DNA of 64,000 nucleotides from Neurospora crassa OR74A (GCF_000182925.2 NC_026503.1:2480001-2544000), one strand, 5' to 3'; positions 24,012 to 34,959 are shown, numbered from the stretch's first letter. A program made the numbers and translations. The notes: generated by a model not told the origin, from the sequence alone.

Positions 24012-24745
24012 CTACTCAACGCCAGAAGACAAATATACTCTATATCTCCCAAACACAAATGGCGAAGTATTTCCCCTTGCGGATGCTTTGCCATCAGAAC
24101 TACCACGACCACCACCTTCCTTCTTCTTCATCTTCTCCTCTCCGTCCTCCAATTCCCTTCTAACCAATATCCCATGCGCCGCCCAATCCATCTTCTCCTC
24201 TTTGCCTGTCTCCCTCAACGTATAAAGCACAGTCCCATATATCATAAACTCCAAGTTCAGGACACCGTCACCTTTCACCCCCCCTCCTCCCAACGGTCCA
24301 GTAAGAGGGAACATACCCGGAAACCCCTTCTGAACTGTATGCTTCCTCGTCTTGATCTTTTCCCACATTCCCTTTCTTAGGACACGAAGCTCTATAATTA
24401 TTCATTCAATGATTTAGTTGGTTGAACTCCGCCTCTTGGCCACATCTTCGGCAAGGAAACATATGACGATAGGGGTATAGAGGCAGGTAGAGATGTATGG
24501 GGTTGCGTACCATCCTTCCCCTCAGCAACCTTCTCGCCCATCACGACCTTGGCTTCCTCCCCGAAAAAGCTGAGCCATTCTTCGGTCAGATCCGGGTTGT
24601 CGGATACTTGGTAGAAGCGGGTGATGAACTGGAAGATTGAGGCCGCCGGCATGGGGGAGATGCCCAGGTCCTTAGGCCAGGTAGGTTCGTAGCCAGAGGG
24701 GTTTTGTTGGTCTTGATCTCCGTGGGTTTGGGTTTGAGAATCCAT
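24012..24745 (-). CDS. SnoaL/NTF2-like domain protein
   Basis: Predicted 204 aa from exons 24745-24511 and 24391-24012. The donor is G|GTACGC, the acceptor ATTATAG, and the junction codon is Glu, giving KD-ELRVLRKGMWEKI. The first exon has SIFQFITRFYQVSDNPDLTEEWLSFF, typical of the first helices of a cone-shaped SnoaL/NTF2 fold. The second has RVLRKGMWEKIKTRKHTV, LNLEFMIYGTVLYTL, MDWAAHGILVRR and a final YRVYLS strand, the usual order in small fungal SnoaL-like proteins. Members often bind or isomerise small molecules, but no substrate can be named. A Lys/Glu/Gly-rich loop (about 40 residues) interrupts the last strands. It stands alone between large spacers. Confidence 0.72.
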
Positions 24746-25563
24746 TATGTGGTGGGTGAGCATGTAGCTGAGTAGGGAACGAAGTAAGTTCCTCTGTCGT
24801 GTAGGTACGTAGGCCAGTTGGTAAAGCAATGGTCGTTTCTGGTGATTAAAGGCAGGTTGCGCGGCCTGACTTTAGGCTCCTTGCGATGCCGAGTATGACA
24901 CGTGGATTGCCAGATGGGACTGTTTCCTTTCCGCTTCCTCCGTTCGTCCCTCGATGGCGATGATCCCCGCGACTGTCGTCATGGCTTGGCAGGCACACCT
25001 TGAAGATCAACACCAACTCGTGGTTCTTTCCAAGACCGTCTCGTGTGCATCGCATAAGAACACCTGGTATACTATGGTTGTATAAAACAATATACATGTT
25101 CGTCGCAGCTTTCTCGCCCGTCAACTTCCGCTATGGGATACATTCTCGCTCCATAACAAGGGCCATTTCCAAGCAGTATAAGTGCCCTCTTTTTGGTGAG
25201 CCTTTGAGCTTAACTACTAACAGTCCGATCTGTCATAGTCATGTTACTAAAGTCTGTAGCCCAATGTCCTACTCTGAAAGGTTAATTAATCGCCATGTAT
25301 GGTGAAAAGGAATCGATAATCCACCTGGCAGGCTGAGGTTATAAATGCCAGAACGCGCTGCCAAATGACTTCTAACGCATCAGCGCCTTCCCAACCGAAA
25401 ACCAACGCCCCAGTGCATTGCCATCACGCAACCAGCTTGGCTCCACGCTGTACTGAACAAGACAGGAAACAAAACATCCCACGGACCCTAGAGGTATCTC
25501 AAGGCCTCTCTTAGCGCTCTAGCCCCCTGGGCTCTCAACGTAGGCACTAATGCCTCCAGTTCT
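24746..25563. other. Intergenic region between SnoaL-like and ING-family genes
   Basis: About 820 bp holding the promoter of the SnoaL-like gene and the 3' UTR of the ING-family gene, both on the minus strand. No gene was seen. Confidence 0.5.
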
Positions 25564-28500
25564 CTAGGCCTTGATGCCTCTGGCACTGACTTCGCCCTTC
25601 TCGCCAATGTTGAGCGCCTTGCGACAGTCGGGACAATACCACTTCGTCGTCCTCGCCGGAATCGCGGTGAGTCCTACGCATTCGAGATGGAACCATTCCT
25701 GCTGGCATTTCTGTGGATTGACAACATCGTTAGCCTTGTGTCCCTTTTGGTTGTTCTGATTCCCTCCCCCACTCTCTCCATCCTCTTTGTCGTCGGAATT
25801 GTTCGAGCACTGGCTCCGGGCGATTCTCACCCTCTTCTTTCCCGTCTGAGAGGGATAGCTCTCTGCGTTTTCTTCTGCATTTTCCTTGTTGGGCGCTTGC
25901 TCTTCGTCCTGTTCTTCTTCATGCACATCCTCCTTTGTTTCCTGTTTTCGCCTGAGACCTTTTTCGTCGGTCTTTGACCTTGTAGAAATGGACATAGTAG
26001 ACGTAGAAGTTGCCGAACCTCGACTTGCTGCGGCCTTGCCGGATTTTTTTGATGCTGACTTCTTCTTCTTGGTGGGTTGTTTACTCACATCGACGTTATC
26101 ACATTGAATCATTATCCCAAAGCTCACACGGTTGCATAGGCAGTACCTCGGCTCGTCGGGATCGATCACGTTCCCCTCGTCATCCACCTCAACTTCCATC
26201 TCGTTTTTGGCTCCGGCGGCGGCTGTCGTTGCTGCTACTGCCGCCGCTGTTTGTCGACCTTCCACAGCTGCCTTGTCCTTACCCTTCCCGGTGCGGGCGC
26301 TCTTCTTCGGCGCGGCTTTTCGTTTCCCAACAGCACTATTGCCGCCGCTCACAGTCCGACTAATAACACCTGGCGCTGGTCTTTTGGTTCGCTTTCCGGT
26401 CGTCCGTGTGGTTGTGGTAGTCTCTGCCGGAGCCTTGTCTGGTGCAGGGGTGTTCCGGGCAGTACTTGTGCGACGAGGGCGATCTGATGCAAGAGAAGCC
26501 TGGGGTTCTAAACTAGAAGCCTTGCGACGAATAGATGTGGTTGATGCCACACTGGGAGGCGCAGTCACTGTTGTGGATACTGCTTGTTCCTCTTGATCTG
26601 GTGTGTGACTAGGTACATCTGCAGCTGGAGTTGTTACACGAGACGCACTTTGTATTTCCTTTTGCTGTTGCTGCACCTGTAGTTGTTGTTTCTGTTGTGG
26701 TTGGTTTTGCTGCGGCAGCCGTTGCGGCGGCTGCTGCTGTTGCTGCTGTTGTAGTGGTTGCGGTTGCGGTTGTGTTGTCGGTTGTTGTGGCTGCTGCTCT
26801 TGGGTGCGAGTCATTTGCGTCTTCCTCGTCTCTCTAACAGGAGGAAGAATCGGAGTTGTAGACTTTCTGGGCGACCGTAGCGGCGGCGGGATCGGGGTTT
26901 CAGCGGGTGGTAGCTTTATGGGCGGAACTGGAGGTGCCGCACTGGAACTACCGGCGATGCTGCTTGGGGCGGGAGATGTCGCCGAAGCGACGGAGGCACT
27001 AGATTTGACAGCGCTGGAGTGATCTTGGGCGTGAATGGGGAGAGGGATGGGGGTTGTAGAATGCAGGACAGGTGTAGGCACTGCCGTCCTTTGGTGTGGT
27101 TGAAGATTTAGCTGCGGAGTAGGGACAGGAGTCTCGTTCTTCATCCGCTTGATCTGCGACTCCGGTTTCGTCGCATCGGCCTCGATGACAGACTCCCTCT
27201 TGCGCTTCTTCGGTTGCTTAGGTCGGCTGTTGTTGACTATCGTAGGGGTTGGGGTTGGCTGGGCAATGGCAGGCTGCGAGTTGTTCATCAATATCCGGGC
27301 AACATTGTCCAGGAGCTTCGCCGACTCTTCAGCCTCAATCGCAGCCTGGTGTGCCAACTGGACTCTCTTGAGTTTCTTGGCCTCGTTCAACTTCATGCCA
27401 CGATTATAGGTATTCGCCTCGTCTGCAGCCAAAGCCTCTTCCGAGACCGCGCCCACGGGCATCTGCATCTCTCCAGTGGTAGGGTTCTTGACCGGAACAG
27501 GCATCTTTCCTTCAAAGACCCTACCCTCTTGTTCCGCTTTTTGCTGTGCAGCTTTGAAGGCTTCATAGCCGCGGCCCAACGCTTGGAGTTCTCGAGCGAT
27601 CATGGTGACGGAGGGGGTCCATGCCGCATTCTTCTTCATCTTCTTCCTCAGCTTGGCGAGTTCGAACGGTGTAAGCTGACCCCAAGGAGCGTCCGGGCTG
27701 CCGATGACAGGGTTCACTGGAGGCGGACCCAGCTGTGCCAGCGCAGCGCTCGTAGATAGCGGTTGCTCGCCCCCCGGAACATGCGGCGGAGGTACGGATG
27801 TCCTTGGCTTGGGTGCCTTTCCAGCTTTAGGGGGTCGGGCAGGAGCCTTCACAACCTTGATACGTGGCTGGGGTGCTGGGGTTACACGGCTGGTGGACAG
27901 AGATGCCACATCCTCGTCCTCGGAGCTGCTCTCGCTGTCGCTGGTAAACGGTTCATAATTGAGCTCGTATGGCGCCAAAACTTCTCCAGGGACTGTGATT
28001 CGTGGGATCGCATGTCGTCGAGGTTTCTGACCATCCAGTCTTAGGGGTGCCTTCGACCCTGCCGCTGCCTGGGGCGACTTGAACGTTGCAACAGGACTCT
28101 TGATCTCTTCTGGGGGCGGGTAGTTCTCAAACATGGTCTCCAGCTTGGCGAGAATGGTTTTGATGCGACTGTGGTGTCGTTTAACCTCTCCATCCATTCG
28201 TACAGCTTCCGCGTGGGCGGAAACACGGGCATTCATGCCTTGCTGAAGCTGTTCGGAGATGTTGGCACGCACATCGACGGCACTGGTCCGCTCGGGGGGT
28301 GGGATGTTGGGTAGTTGAGACCATTTGGTGGCGAGTTCGTGGACTTTGGTGGACGCGTTGACGTGGGTCTCGTCGAGCTTGCCGATGAGGGTGAGGGAGC
28401 GCAATATGTCTGCTGGAAGGTATTCGGTAAAATCGAGGAAATCGGTTACGGTAGCTTGAGCATCGGGGTCGGCCGGCATGTCGAGAGAGTTGAGAGGGTT

Positions 28501-28608
28501 GAGGGCACCGAGGGTCTGGATCGCCTGCTGGATGGGCGGCGCGTCCTGACGCGGGGAAATGGGTTCGTTCATCGCGTTGGACTGCTCGATTGCTTCGGCA
28601 GCAGACAT
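25564..28608 (-). CDS. ING-family PHD-finger protein (Pho23/Yng-type chromatin reader) with an in-frame intron
   Basis: The spliced form is predicted at 888 aa (exons 28608-26089 and 25710-25564); the unspliced frame is 1014 aa. ING proteins are subunits of histone acetylase or deacetylase complexes and read H3K4me3 through a C-terminal PHD finger. The N-terminal ING helix region spans about residues 50-165 (FLDFTEYLPADILRSLTLIGK, then VRMDGEVKRHHSRIKTILAKLE). The middle is low-complexity with poly-Gln and Pro/Ser tracts and KR-rich patches. The PHD finger reads YCLCNRVSFGIMIQCDN-VD, then KCQQEWFHLECVGL and KWYCPDC. Intron 26088-25711 has a perfect GTGAGT donor, a GCTAAC branch and a CCACAG acceptor, is 378 nt long and contains no stop. 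Whether it is Pho23 or Yng-like cannot be decided here. Confidence 0.85.
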   Translation of the reverse strand: MSAAEAIEQSNAMNEPISPRQDAPPIQQAIQTLGALNPLNSLDMPADPDAQATVTDFLDFTEYLPADILRSLTLIGKLDETHVNASTKVHELATKWSQLPNIPPPERTSAVDVRANISEQLQQGMNARVSAHAEAVRMDGEVKRHHSRIKTILAKLETMFENYPPPEEIKSPVATFKSPQAAAGSKAPLRLDGQKPRRHAIPRITVPGEVLAPYELNYEPFTSDSESSSEDEDVASLSTSRVTPAPQPRIKVVKAPARPPKAGKAPKPRTSVPPPHVPGGEQPLSTSAALAQLGPPPVNPVIGSPDAPWGQLTPFELAKLRKKMKKNAAWTPSVTMIARELQALGRGYEAFKAAQQKAEQEGRVFEGKMPVPVKNPTTGEMQMPVGAVSEEALAADEANTYNRGMKLNEAKKLKRVQLAHQAAIEAEESAKLLDNVARILMNNSQPAIAQPTPTPTIVNNSRPKQPKKRKRESVIEADATKPESQIKRMKNETPVPTPQLNLQPHQRTAVPTPVLHSTTPIPLPIHAQDHSSAVKSSASVASATSPAPSSIAGSSSAAPPVPPIKLPPAETPIPPPLRSPRKSTTPILPPVRETRKTQMTRTQEQQPQQPTTQPQPQPLQQQQQQQPPQRLPQQNQPQQKQQLQVQQQQKEIQSASRVTTPAADVPSHTPDQEEQAVSTTVTAPPSVASTTSIRRKASSLEPQASLASDRPRRTSTARNTPAPDKAPAETTTTTRTTGKRTKRPAPGVISRTVSGGNSAVGKRKAAPKKSARTGKGKDKAAVEGRQTAAAVAATTAAAGAKNEMEVEVDDEGNVIDPDEPRYCLCNRVSFGIMIQCDNVDVSKQPTKKKKSASKKSGKAAASRGSATSTSTMSISTRSKTDEKGLRRKQETKEDVHEEEQDEEQAPNKENAEENAESYPSQTGKKRVRIARSQCSNNSDDKEDGESGGGNQNNQKGHKANDVVNPQKCQQEWFHLECVGLTAIPARTTKWYCPDCRKALNIGEKGEVSARGIKA
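25711..26088 (-). other. Exitron-like in-frame intron inside the PHD finger
   Basis: 378 nt (126 codons), phase 0 on both sides, no in-frame stop, with good donor, branch and acceptor. Retention inserts a Lys/Ser/Glu-rich segment (beginning VSKQPTKKKKSASKK) between the third and fourth zinc-ligand cysteines. Removal gives a canonical ING PHD spacing. Confidence 0.75.
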
Positions 28609-30017
28609 CTTGAGCGGGGACTGTTCGAACTCGTAGGGCGATAAGGCAAGGGGCTATAGATCGGTGGGCAGGTTCATGTTAGGCGTCGCGCGCGGTAGAA
28701 GACGGTCGCCTCGGTTTGGTTCAGTTGTTGTCCGAGTCGCCGAGCAGAAAGAGGAACACTTGGTAGTCGTGGCGTTATCGAGGCTTGGACGAGGGCAAAA
28801 GTCCCACACACGATGCGGGCGGGTGGCCGATGATGTCGTCGTTTCGTGCAGTGGAACGCGTGAGGTCAAAGGACGGCAAGTGGAAAGGGAACCGAGCTTG
28901 TGAAACGGGTCTGTGGAGCCTGCCAGTGATCGGCCTTTGTGGAGAACCTCAAGGGACCGTGGGCTGGAAGTGGAAGGAACTTGGCGCCCCACATTTCCTG
29001 CAGTCAACTGCAGGTCTGCAGCGCTCAGGAACCAACACCTTAACAGGTTTAGCGTGCTTCGCAAATCAATTCATTCGCCATTCTTCAGGGTCCATGAATT
29101 CTTGTTCCTCTTCCCAGATCTGGTACATCGGTAGGCTCCTGATAATGGCAAACTACCTACTGTAGCTCTACTGCATGAGCAACTAAGTCTAGGTGCTGTA
29201 AACTCAGATATTTGGTTTTTCTACCTCCAGTTTTGGCTCCCTTGCTACGTAGTTGACAGATGGTTCAAAGTTGGTTGGTTCCGCAAGTGACCAAGCAAGC
29301 CAAGGAAAGACTGCCTGCTGTTCCCCCTACCCATTATTGACAGTCAGTGTAGATCCTCCAACTGGGTTATTGTCATGATTGCCTCAGTTGTTCGTGGTGT
29401 TCGGTCTTCGAAGCACGGTCCGTGTAATTGACTCTGTGTGTGGATTTTCCTCCTCTAAAAGGATCCCAGTCTTTATTATCTGCCTACCTAGTTGACCATC
29501 CCACCCTCAGAACTTCGACTGTACGTCTCCCTGATGATATAAACATGTAATTGAAAGAAAAGAAAAAAAATGAAAAGAAAAAAACAAGAACCGGAAAGGG
29601 AAGAAACGAGACGCAAAGCAAACGATAGCATATCTACACCAAGCCCTGACCGCGCCGTGGCCACCACAACTTCTTCCCAAACAAACAAATTCTGTACCTC
29701 AATCACATCATAGTGCCTCTTTCCATATTCGAAGTCGACATGAGATGACACGAGAGGAAAAGAATGAAGGATAACAACAACAAGGAAAAACAGAACATTC
29801 AAAGAAATATATCAATATATATTTGACGAACACCGAAATGACAACGCGCACAACACAAATCAAGCCCATGGACTATAAAATGAAAACACCAACAATATCA
29901 CACGGTGTACCAGGTCTAAGAGAGAAAGTCTTCCAACGTCTAGAAAAGAAGTTGAAAAGAAGTTGAAAAAAAGCGACCAAGGAATAATTAAGCCAAGTTA
30001 TACATCTAGTGAGCTTT
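28609..30017. other. Intergenic region upstream of the ING-family gene
   Basis: 1.4 kb with no supported gene. It contains the promoter of the ING-family gene and the 3' end of the bactofilin gene. An 18-nt interrupted palindrome, CCTGCAGTCAACTGCAGG, lies at 28997-29014. A purine-rich A/G stretch occurs at about 29,555-29,600. Confidence 0.5.
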
Positions 30018-30856
30018 CTATCCCTCATAGTTAGTCCTCTGGATGAGCTTAGCACCATGGACAATCTCGCCCTGTTCGGTTTGATACCAAGATTGGTCAC
30101 CGACGGTGGTTATGGATGCGTATGCTGTTAGGCTTTTGCATTTCCTTCAATGGTGACTTTGGTCAGCATATATGCCCTGGGCTTGACTGTTTGTTCAACA
30201 GTGGCTGAATAAATGCCACAGGTGACTCACAGATACCCGTTGATGGTGATGGCTCCCCAGACTTCCAAGTCCCCTTGGACCTCAAAGGTACCGTTGATTT
30301 TTAGTTTTCCAAAGATTTTGACTCTGTCGCTGTTTGGAAGGATGGTGGTCAGAACTGTTGGGTTCTGTGACAAAGAGAGAGAGCAAAGGAAAATGGAGGA
30401 GGGAGGGAGGTGAAGTAACTTACACACACAGCGCACTCCCATCAATCTTGACGTTTCCATATGCCTTAATCCTACTACTGTGTTTCGACGTGATTAGAAT
30501 CGCCCATTTTCCAATCTCACATCCAGAAAGCGAAAGCGAGAGAAGAGAAGGAGAGCACAGACGTACCTGCACCTCAAATCCCCAACAATACTAATATCCC
30601 CATACGCCTCAATGCGATCTCTCACTGCAAAGTTCCCCGAGAACGCAACGCCTCCGCCGGATTTGACCAATCCGTCGACCTCCATTGGCCCTCTCAACTC
30701 GAGGGAGCTGTCTGACTCGATGCTATTCCTTCTCTTGACTGTGGCGTGTTGTTGTCGGGTACTGTTTGTGTTGGGAGACCCTGTGCTGGCGTTGGCGCTG
30801 TAGACTCCTCCCTGCCCCTGGGAATCGAAGGTCATGCTATTCTCGTATTGGTACAT
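30018..30856 (-). CDS. Bactofilin-domain (polymer-forming cytoskeletal) protein
   Basis: Predicted 189 aa from exons 30856-30567, 30477-30424, 30329-30231 and 30144-30018. Spliced repeats line up as a right-handed beta-helix ladder: RIEAYGDISIVGDLRC, SRIKAYGNVKIDGSAL, DRVKIFGKLKINGTF, DLEVWGAITINGYL and KCKSLTAYASITTVG. The repeat LxC..xxAY.xIxxxG recurs across exons, which was used to choose the last acceptor (30145). An earlier acceptor (30177) would give a shorter end, LTKVTIEGNAKA. Bactofilins are bacterial cytoskeletal polymers, and homologues occur in ascomycetes; the function here is unknown. The N-terminal 70 residues are Ser/Thr/Asn-rich. The start ATG (30856) is the first in frame, but the frame is open upstream, so an extra 5' exon is possible. 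The second-exon acceptor is ambiguous by 3 nt. Confidence 0.72.
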
Positions 30857-33597
30857 TGTTGTCGCGGACGGAAGCTCGGCTTCAAAGGGTGCTAATGGTG
30901 ATGTTGGTGCGGTTGGTGCTGTTGCCAATGGTGTTGCTACTATACCGGAAAAACAGGATGAAGTAGACGAGGAAGAAGCTCTGTCAGGAATATGAGGATG
31001 CTACTGTTGGCTTTGTCTGACGACCTGTTGCCAAAATCCTCTGTCGTTGTAGTAGACCCGCTGAGTGATGTTCCCGAGGATACAACTGCAAGGTATGAAT
31101 GTTGTTGGATTCTGAATGCTGATGAGGCTTATGATATCGAAGAGTGTCAACCTCCATTGCCAACGGGGGGATTAGATGGAGCTATATAGTAGATGTTGAA
31201 GCCCAAAATCTGTAGCCTACCCAAGCGACTGCATGTAGGGTGAGGGTCAGATGTCTCCAAGCTAAAGGACAGGAGCAGGACAAAAACTAGTGAAGCTCCA
31301 AACCAGACGAATATGGCATTAGTCCGCTTCGAAGGTTTTCCAGGACCATCTGTCGGAACTCTGACCATATTACAAACACCGACCGGCGAAGCTTCGCCCA
31401 GCCTGACCTGAAGATGTACCTCTAGAGGTATCCATATGACCGCGGCATGAGCCTTGGGAGCCTTGAAAGAGTCGAGAGTTCTTCGTTACCCTTTCCCCAT
31501 TGAGACTTGACGTTATGAAAACAGCTATGCCCCCCATCTCCCATGGGCGCCACGGACAATGGAGCAAGTTGACCGCCGGTCGGTATGTCATCACAAGGGA
31601 ACTAACACATAACGACATGATGGTTGCTGTTCTATGTCAAGCCACAGATCACCAGAAGCACACACAGGTAGGTACCTATCTAGAGGTAGTCTTACTACCG
31701 CTACTGCACGCAGCTTTTGTCAACATCAATAAACAATATCATGAAATATCTCCGCTGCTACGCCTCGCCTGTGATGATACATTGGATACCTATGTCAGTA
31801 CACAGTAAGCCACCACGTCCATGCCAGGTTTACGCATCAACACCACCACTGCCGCCACTTATCTACATTCACATTCACGTCTTCCAAGCCCGGAATGTGT
31901 ACCGAACCCACATCCCGGTATCTCTTGGCGTCAATGGATTAAACACTAGGAAGTTCAACGACATAGAGCGGAGTACCTAGATAGCTACTATATTAGTATG
32001 AACATTCTTGGTGCCCTATAACAACGACAGTAGCAACAATCAGAAACAAAAAGTCCTGCACCTCTACCTCTGGCCCAGTACCACCTAGTCAAGAATGATA
32101 TCCAATAGATGACTCTGGCTTCCCGTAGTTTGTTATACGGAACATTCTGTTCACAGAATCCGTTATGTTTACCCCTTTTGTTGGGGGGAACCTAGGTATC
32201 TTTCTTCTTCACTTGTGCATACAGGACATGTCAGGGACAAGGATTGGGGGCAAGACGAGACAAAGCAAGGCAAAGCAACGAAGACAGTCGGCGATGGTCC
32301 TGATTCTGAGCCACAAAGACGCAGTAGTTAGTCTGGTATTGTCCATGTCTAGCCCCTTGCCGACCGACGTTGGAGTTGAGGTTAGTTCACCGAGCTACCT
32401 TGCGCTAGATCGCGCTTCTTCGCTTAAGAAAAGCTGCGTCTATGTACATGGCGTTATGGTGTATGGTAGAACTGCAACTCTCTGCGTTACAATCAGACAA
32501 GCCACCGACAGATGGAGCTCTCGAGGAGGCCGCCCATAGCACTACATTAGACTATGTACAGTAGTAGCCAGCCGACTACATACCCGTTCACGACGCTCGG
32601 TGGTGGTGGATCACGTTAAAACCAAACGGTAGTCCGGTGTTCGAATTCGATTCGTTCGGCTCTGTTGTCGCTAGAAATGAGGCGTCGTTATGTCCAAAAA
32701 GGAGGGTTGTAACAGCTTACCATTCGCCAGATTTGCCGATTGTCGCCAATAAGGTTCATGGCGCGGCGGCGCAGCAGGGCTAACCAACAGTTCTCACGAC
32801 AAAAGAAGGGGGAGGAGGGGGATGCGGGGGGTAAGTCTAGATCGGGAACAACGGCATATGTAACACCCTGCTTCCCCTGCCCTGACAAAGAGTGACAGTG
32901 ACTTTACCGAACGGAACACACCGACCGACCGACCGATCGTGAGACTTGTCCATTCAGTTCCGGATATTTCGCTCCATGCATGAAATGGCTTGCAGACAGA
33001 ACCTTAGTTGTTGCCCGATTCCAAGATCTTCAGCCATGAAACAGCCTTGCCTCGCGCTGAAGCTGCCTTGGCCGGACATCCGCCCGTGACCTGTGTTCCA
33101 CTTACTACCCCAGCTCTTCAGTTAAAGATGCCGAAAGCGGTGACCGCATGGCACAGAACAGTGTCAATGCCCTTTTCTTTCGAAATGCAGTAGGTATTAT
33201 GGGGATTTGTAAAAGGGAATGTGAGTTCGCGATGCATGCCCATCTTGGTCCTGGACCGCGACTCCAGCCTTGTGAGATGTTTGGTAAACATTGAGGAAGA
33301 TCGAATATTCCAAGCATGGGGTTGACGTGGGCCACGTCCCAGCCTAAAACCCACGTGGCATATTTGGGCGTCAGATCAACATTATCACGCTCGGTGAGAT
33401 GCTGCGCGTATTGCGTAGTTTCATGATTTTTTTGAATTTTTTTGGGGGGGAAAAAAATACTTCTATGTGAAAGGATAAACCATTGGCGTCCAAGAGAACA
33501 TGTACTGTGACACATGACTTCATTCTGAAAGGTGAAGAAATTTAATCCAGCAAGTGCTGCCTATCTCCAACATCCCCTAACCGCAACCGGAGGTAGC
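30857..33597. other. Intergenic region upstream of the bactofilin gene
   Basis: 2.7 kb with no supported gene. Palindromic words are frequent, for example the perfect 14-mer TACCTCTAGAGGTA at 31417-31430 and related words near 31,670, 31,972 and 32,185. A minus-strand frame (31368-31147) starts with a hydrophobic stretch but has no other support. Confidence 0.5.
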
Positions 33598-34305
33598 CTA
33601 CACACTTCCTACATATCTCAAAGCCAGGCCCGTGATTGCGGCAGCCAGAACCCAGACGCTCGCATAGACAGCTGCTCCGTACGAGTCTACGCCGCTGAGG
33701 ACAGTGGTAGCCTGCAAATAGGTATCAACTCCAGCAAAAAGCATGGCCACGGCAGTCCTCTTGACTGAGACCTTGGTCGGGGTGGTGTACCCCCAAAGGT
33801 TCCAGTAGATGGTCTGTCCAAGGTTGGCGGTGGCCGGATCAAACTCCGCAACTTCCTGGTCCCTGATGGTGGGCGAAGCCGTGACAGAAGGAGTAAATAT
33901 CAGGGTACGCGCAGCCACGCCGAAGAGCAGGCAAAGGATCTGCGTCAGCGGGCGGTTGAAACTGAAGAGTTGGGCGTCTTGAGCAGGCTCAATGGTACGT
34001 ATACCCTCAAAGTAGAGCACAAAGTTCGTGGGGAGGAAAGTCCGGCAGGCCAAAAACAGTGTAACGCTGTAGACGAGGGCGGAAAGTAGCGATGTAAGCA
34101 CCTGGATCTGCCTGTCGACAACAATGTCCCGATTAGGGATACCAGGTGCGGCTGAGTGGGCGCCCGACAGCTGGCGCAAGAGGAGGAAGGGAACAAAGGT
34201 CGATACGACCTCAACGGCAAGGTAGGCGCCGGCAGTCGAAGCACGGATGCCATAGTAAGTAGAAATCAGGTAGGCCTGTGGGACATGTCAGTTGGCTGCG
34301 TCTAC

Positions 34306-34343
<38 letters not shown>

Positions 34344-34959
34344 CAGGATGGGGATGGGATGGTAGACAGCGGATGGAAACTCACCATTGGGCCATGAGAA
34401 AGGACAGCCAGAGCAGCAAGGTCAAAACCGTCATAGTTTCCGTACCAACCCAGAGCAAGTCCAAATCTGCCATGCCATTGACGTTAGTACGATGGAGCTG
34501 TATCTCGGGCGTCTCTTTTTCAGCCCTACGACAGGGGTTTGTTTGCCAAAGAAGCGAGCCATAAACGCGTGTCATGATCAAAGACCAGGGAGCTTCTTAC
34601 AATTTCCAACCGGCTAACGCAAGCGCTTCCGTCTGCGTTAGAGACGAGGCAGGCCTAACAACCTTGGCCAGCTCGCCGTGAGTGTATTCCGCCACCAAGG
34701 AACGCCCAAGAGACTCAAGATAAAAGCTCAGGATGGCAACCAGGGCAAAGCGGACAGCACCCGGTAGTCGCGCACGCTTCAACTGCGCAGGCACCACTTT
34801 GTGAGTCTGGGCAACTTCGACGGCAGCCTCTACGGCTGGCATGGCGATCGAAGTTGCGAGTGCGACGGGGTCCGCAGCCTTGACCGCATCTCCAGCTGCG
34901 TCCTCCACCGCTGCCGCCACCGTGTCTACTACTTTCTTCACAGACTTCTGTCGAGCCAT
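33598..34959 (-). CDS. Fungal multipass membrane protein, uncharacterised
   Basis: Predicted 372 aa from exons 34959-34601, 34466-34385 and 34275-33598; phases close exactly. The splice joins give LALAGWKL-FGLALGWYGNYDGFDLAALAVLSHGPM-AYLISTYYG, a sequence type I associate with a fungal-only family of unknown function. The N-terminal 50 residues are Ala/Val/Lys-rich and may form an amphipathic helix. About seven hydrophobic segments follow, including FALVAILSFYLESLG, VEVVSTFVPFLLL, LLSALVYSVTLFLAC, ILCLLFGVAARTLIF and VWVLAAAITGLALRYVG. Intron 2 carries a (TG)18 microsatellite on the plus strand. No enzymatic motif was seen, and cellular location and role cannot be assigned. Confidence 0.78.
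34307..34342. repeat. (TG)18 dinucleotide microsatellite
   Basis: Perfect TG repeat of 36 bp inside the second intron of the membrane-protein gene. Its length is likely to vary between strains. Confidence 0.9.

Noticed and set aside
26132-26596. 154-codon plus-strand frame opposite the ING-family gene
   Set aside because: Shadow of the Lys/Ala/Thr-rich linker of the PHD protein.
28654-29064. 136-codon minus-strand frame upstream of the ING-family gene
   Set aside because: Probably promoter/leader sequence; Ser/Thr/Arg-rich with no motif.
31147-31368. 73-codon minus-strand frame with a hydrophobic N-terminal stretch
   Set aside because: One hydrophobic run is not enough; no conserved downstream sequence, and it may be the bactofilin leader.
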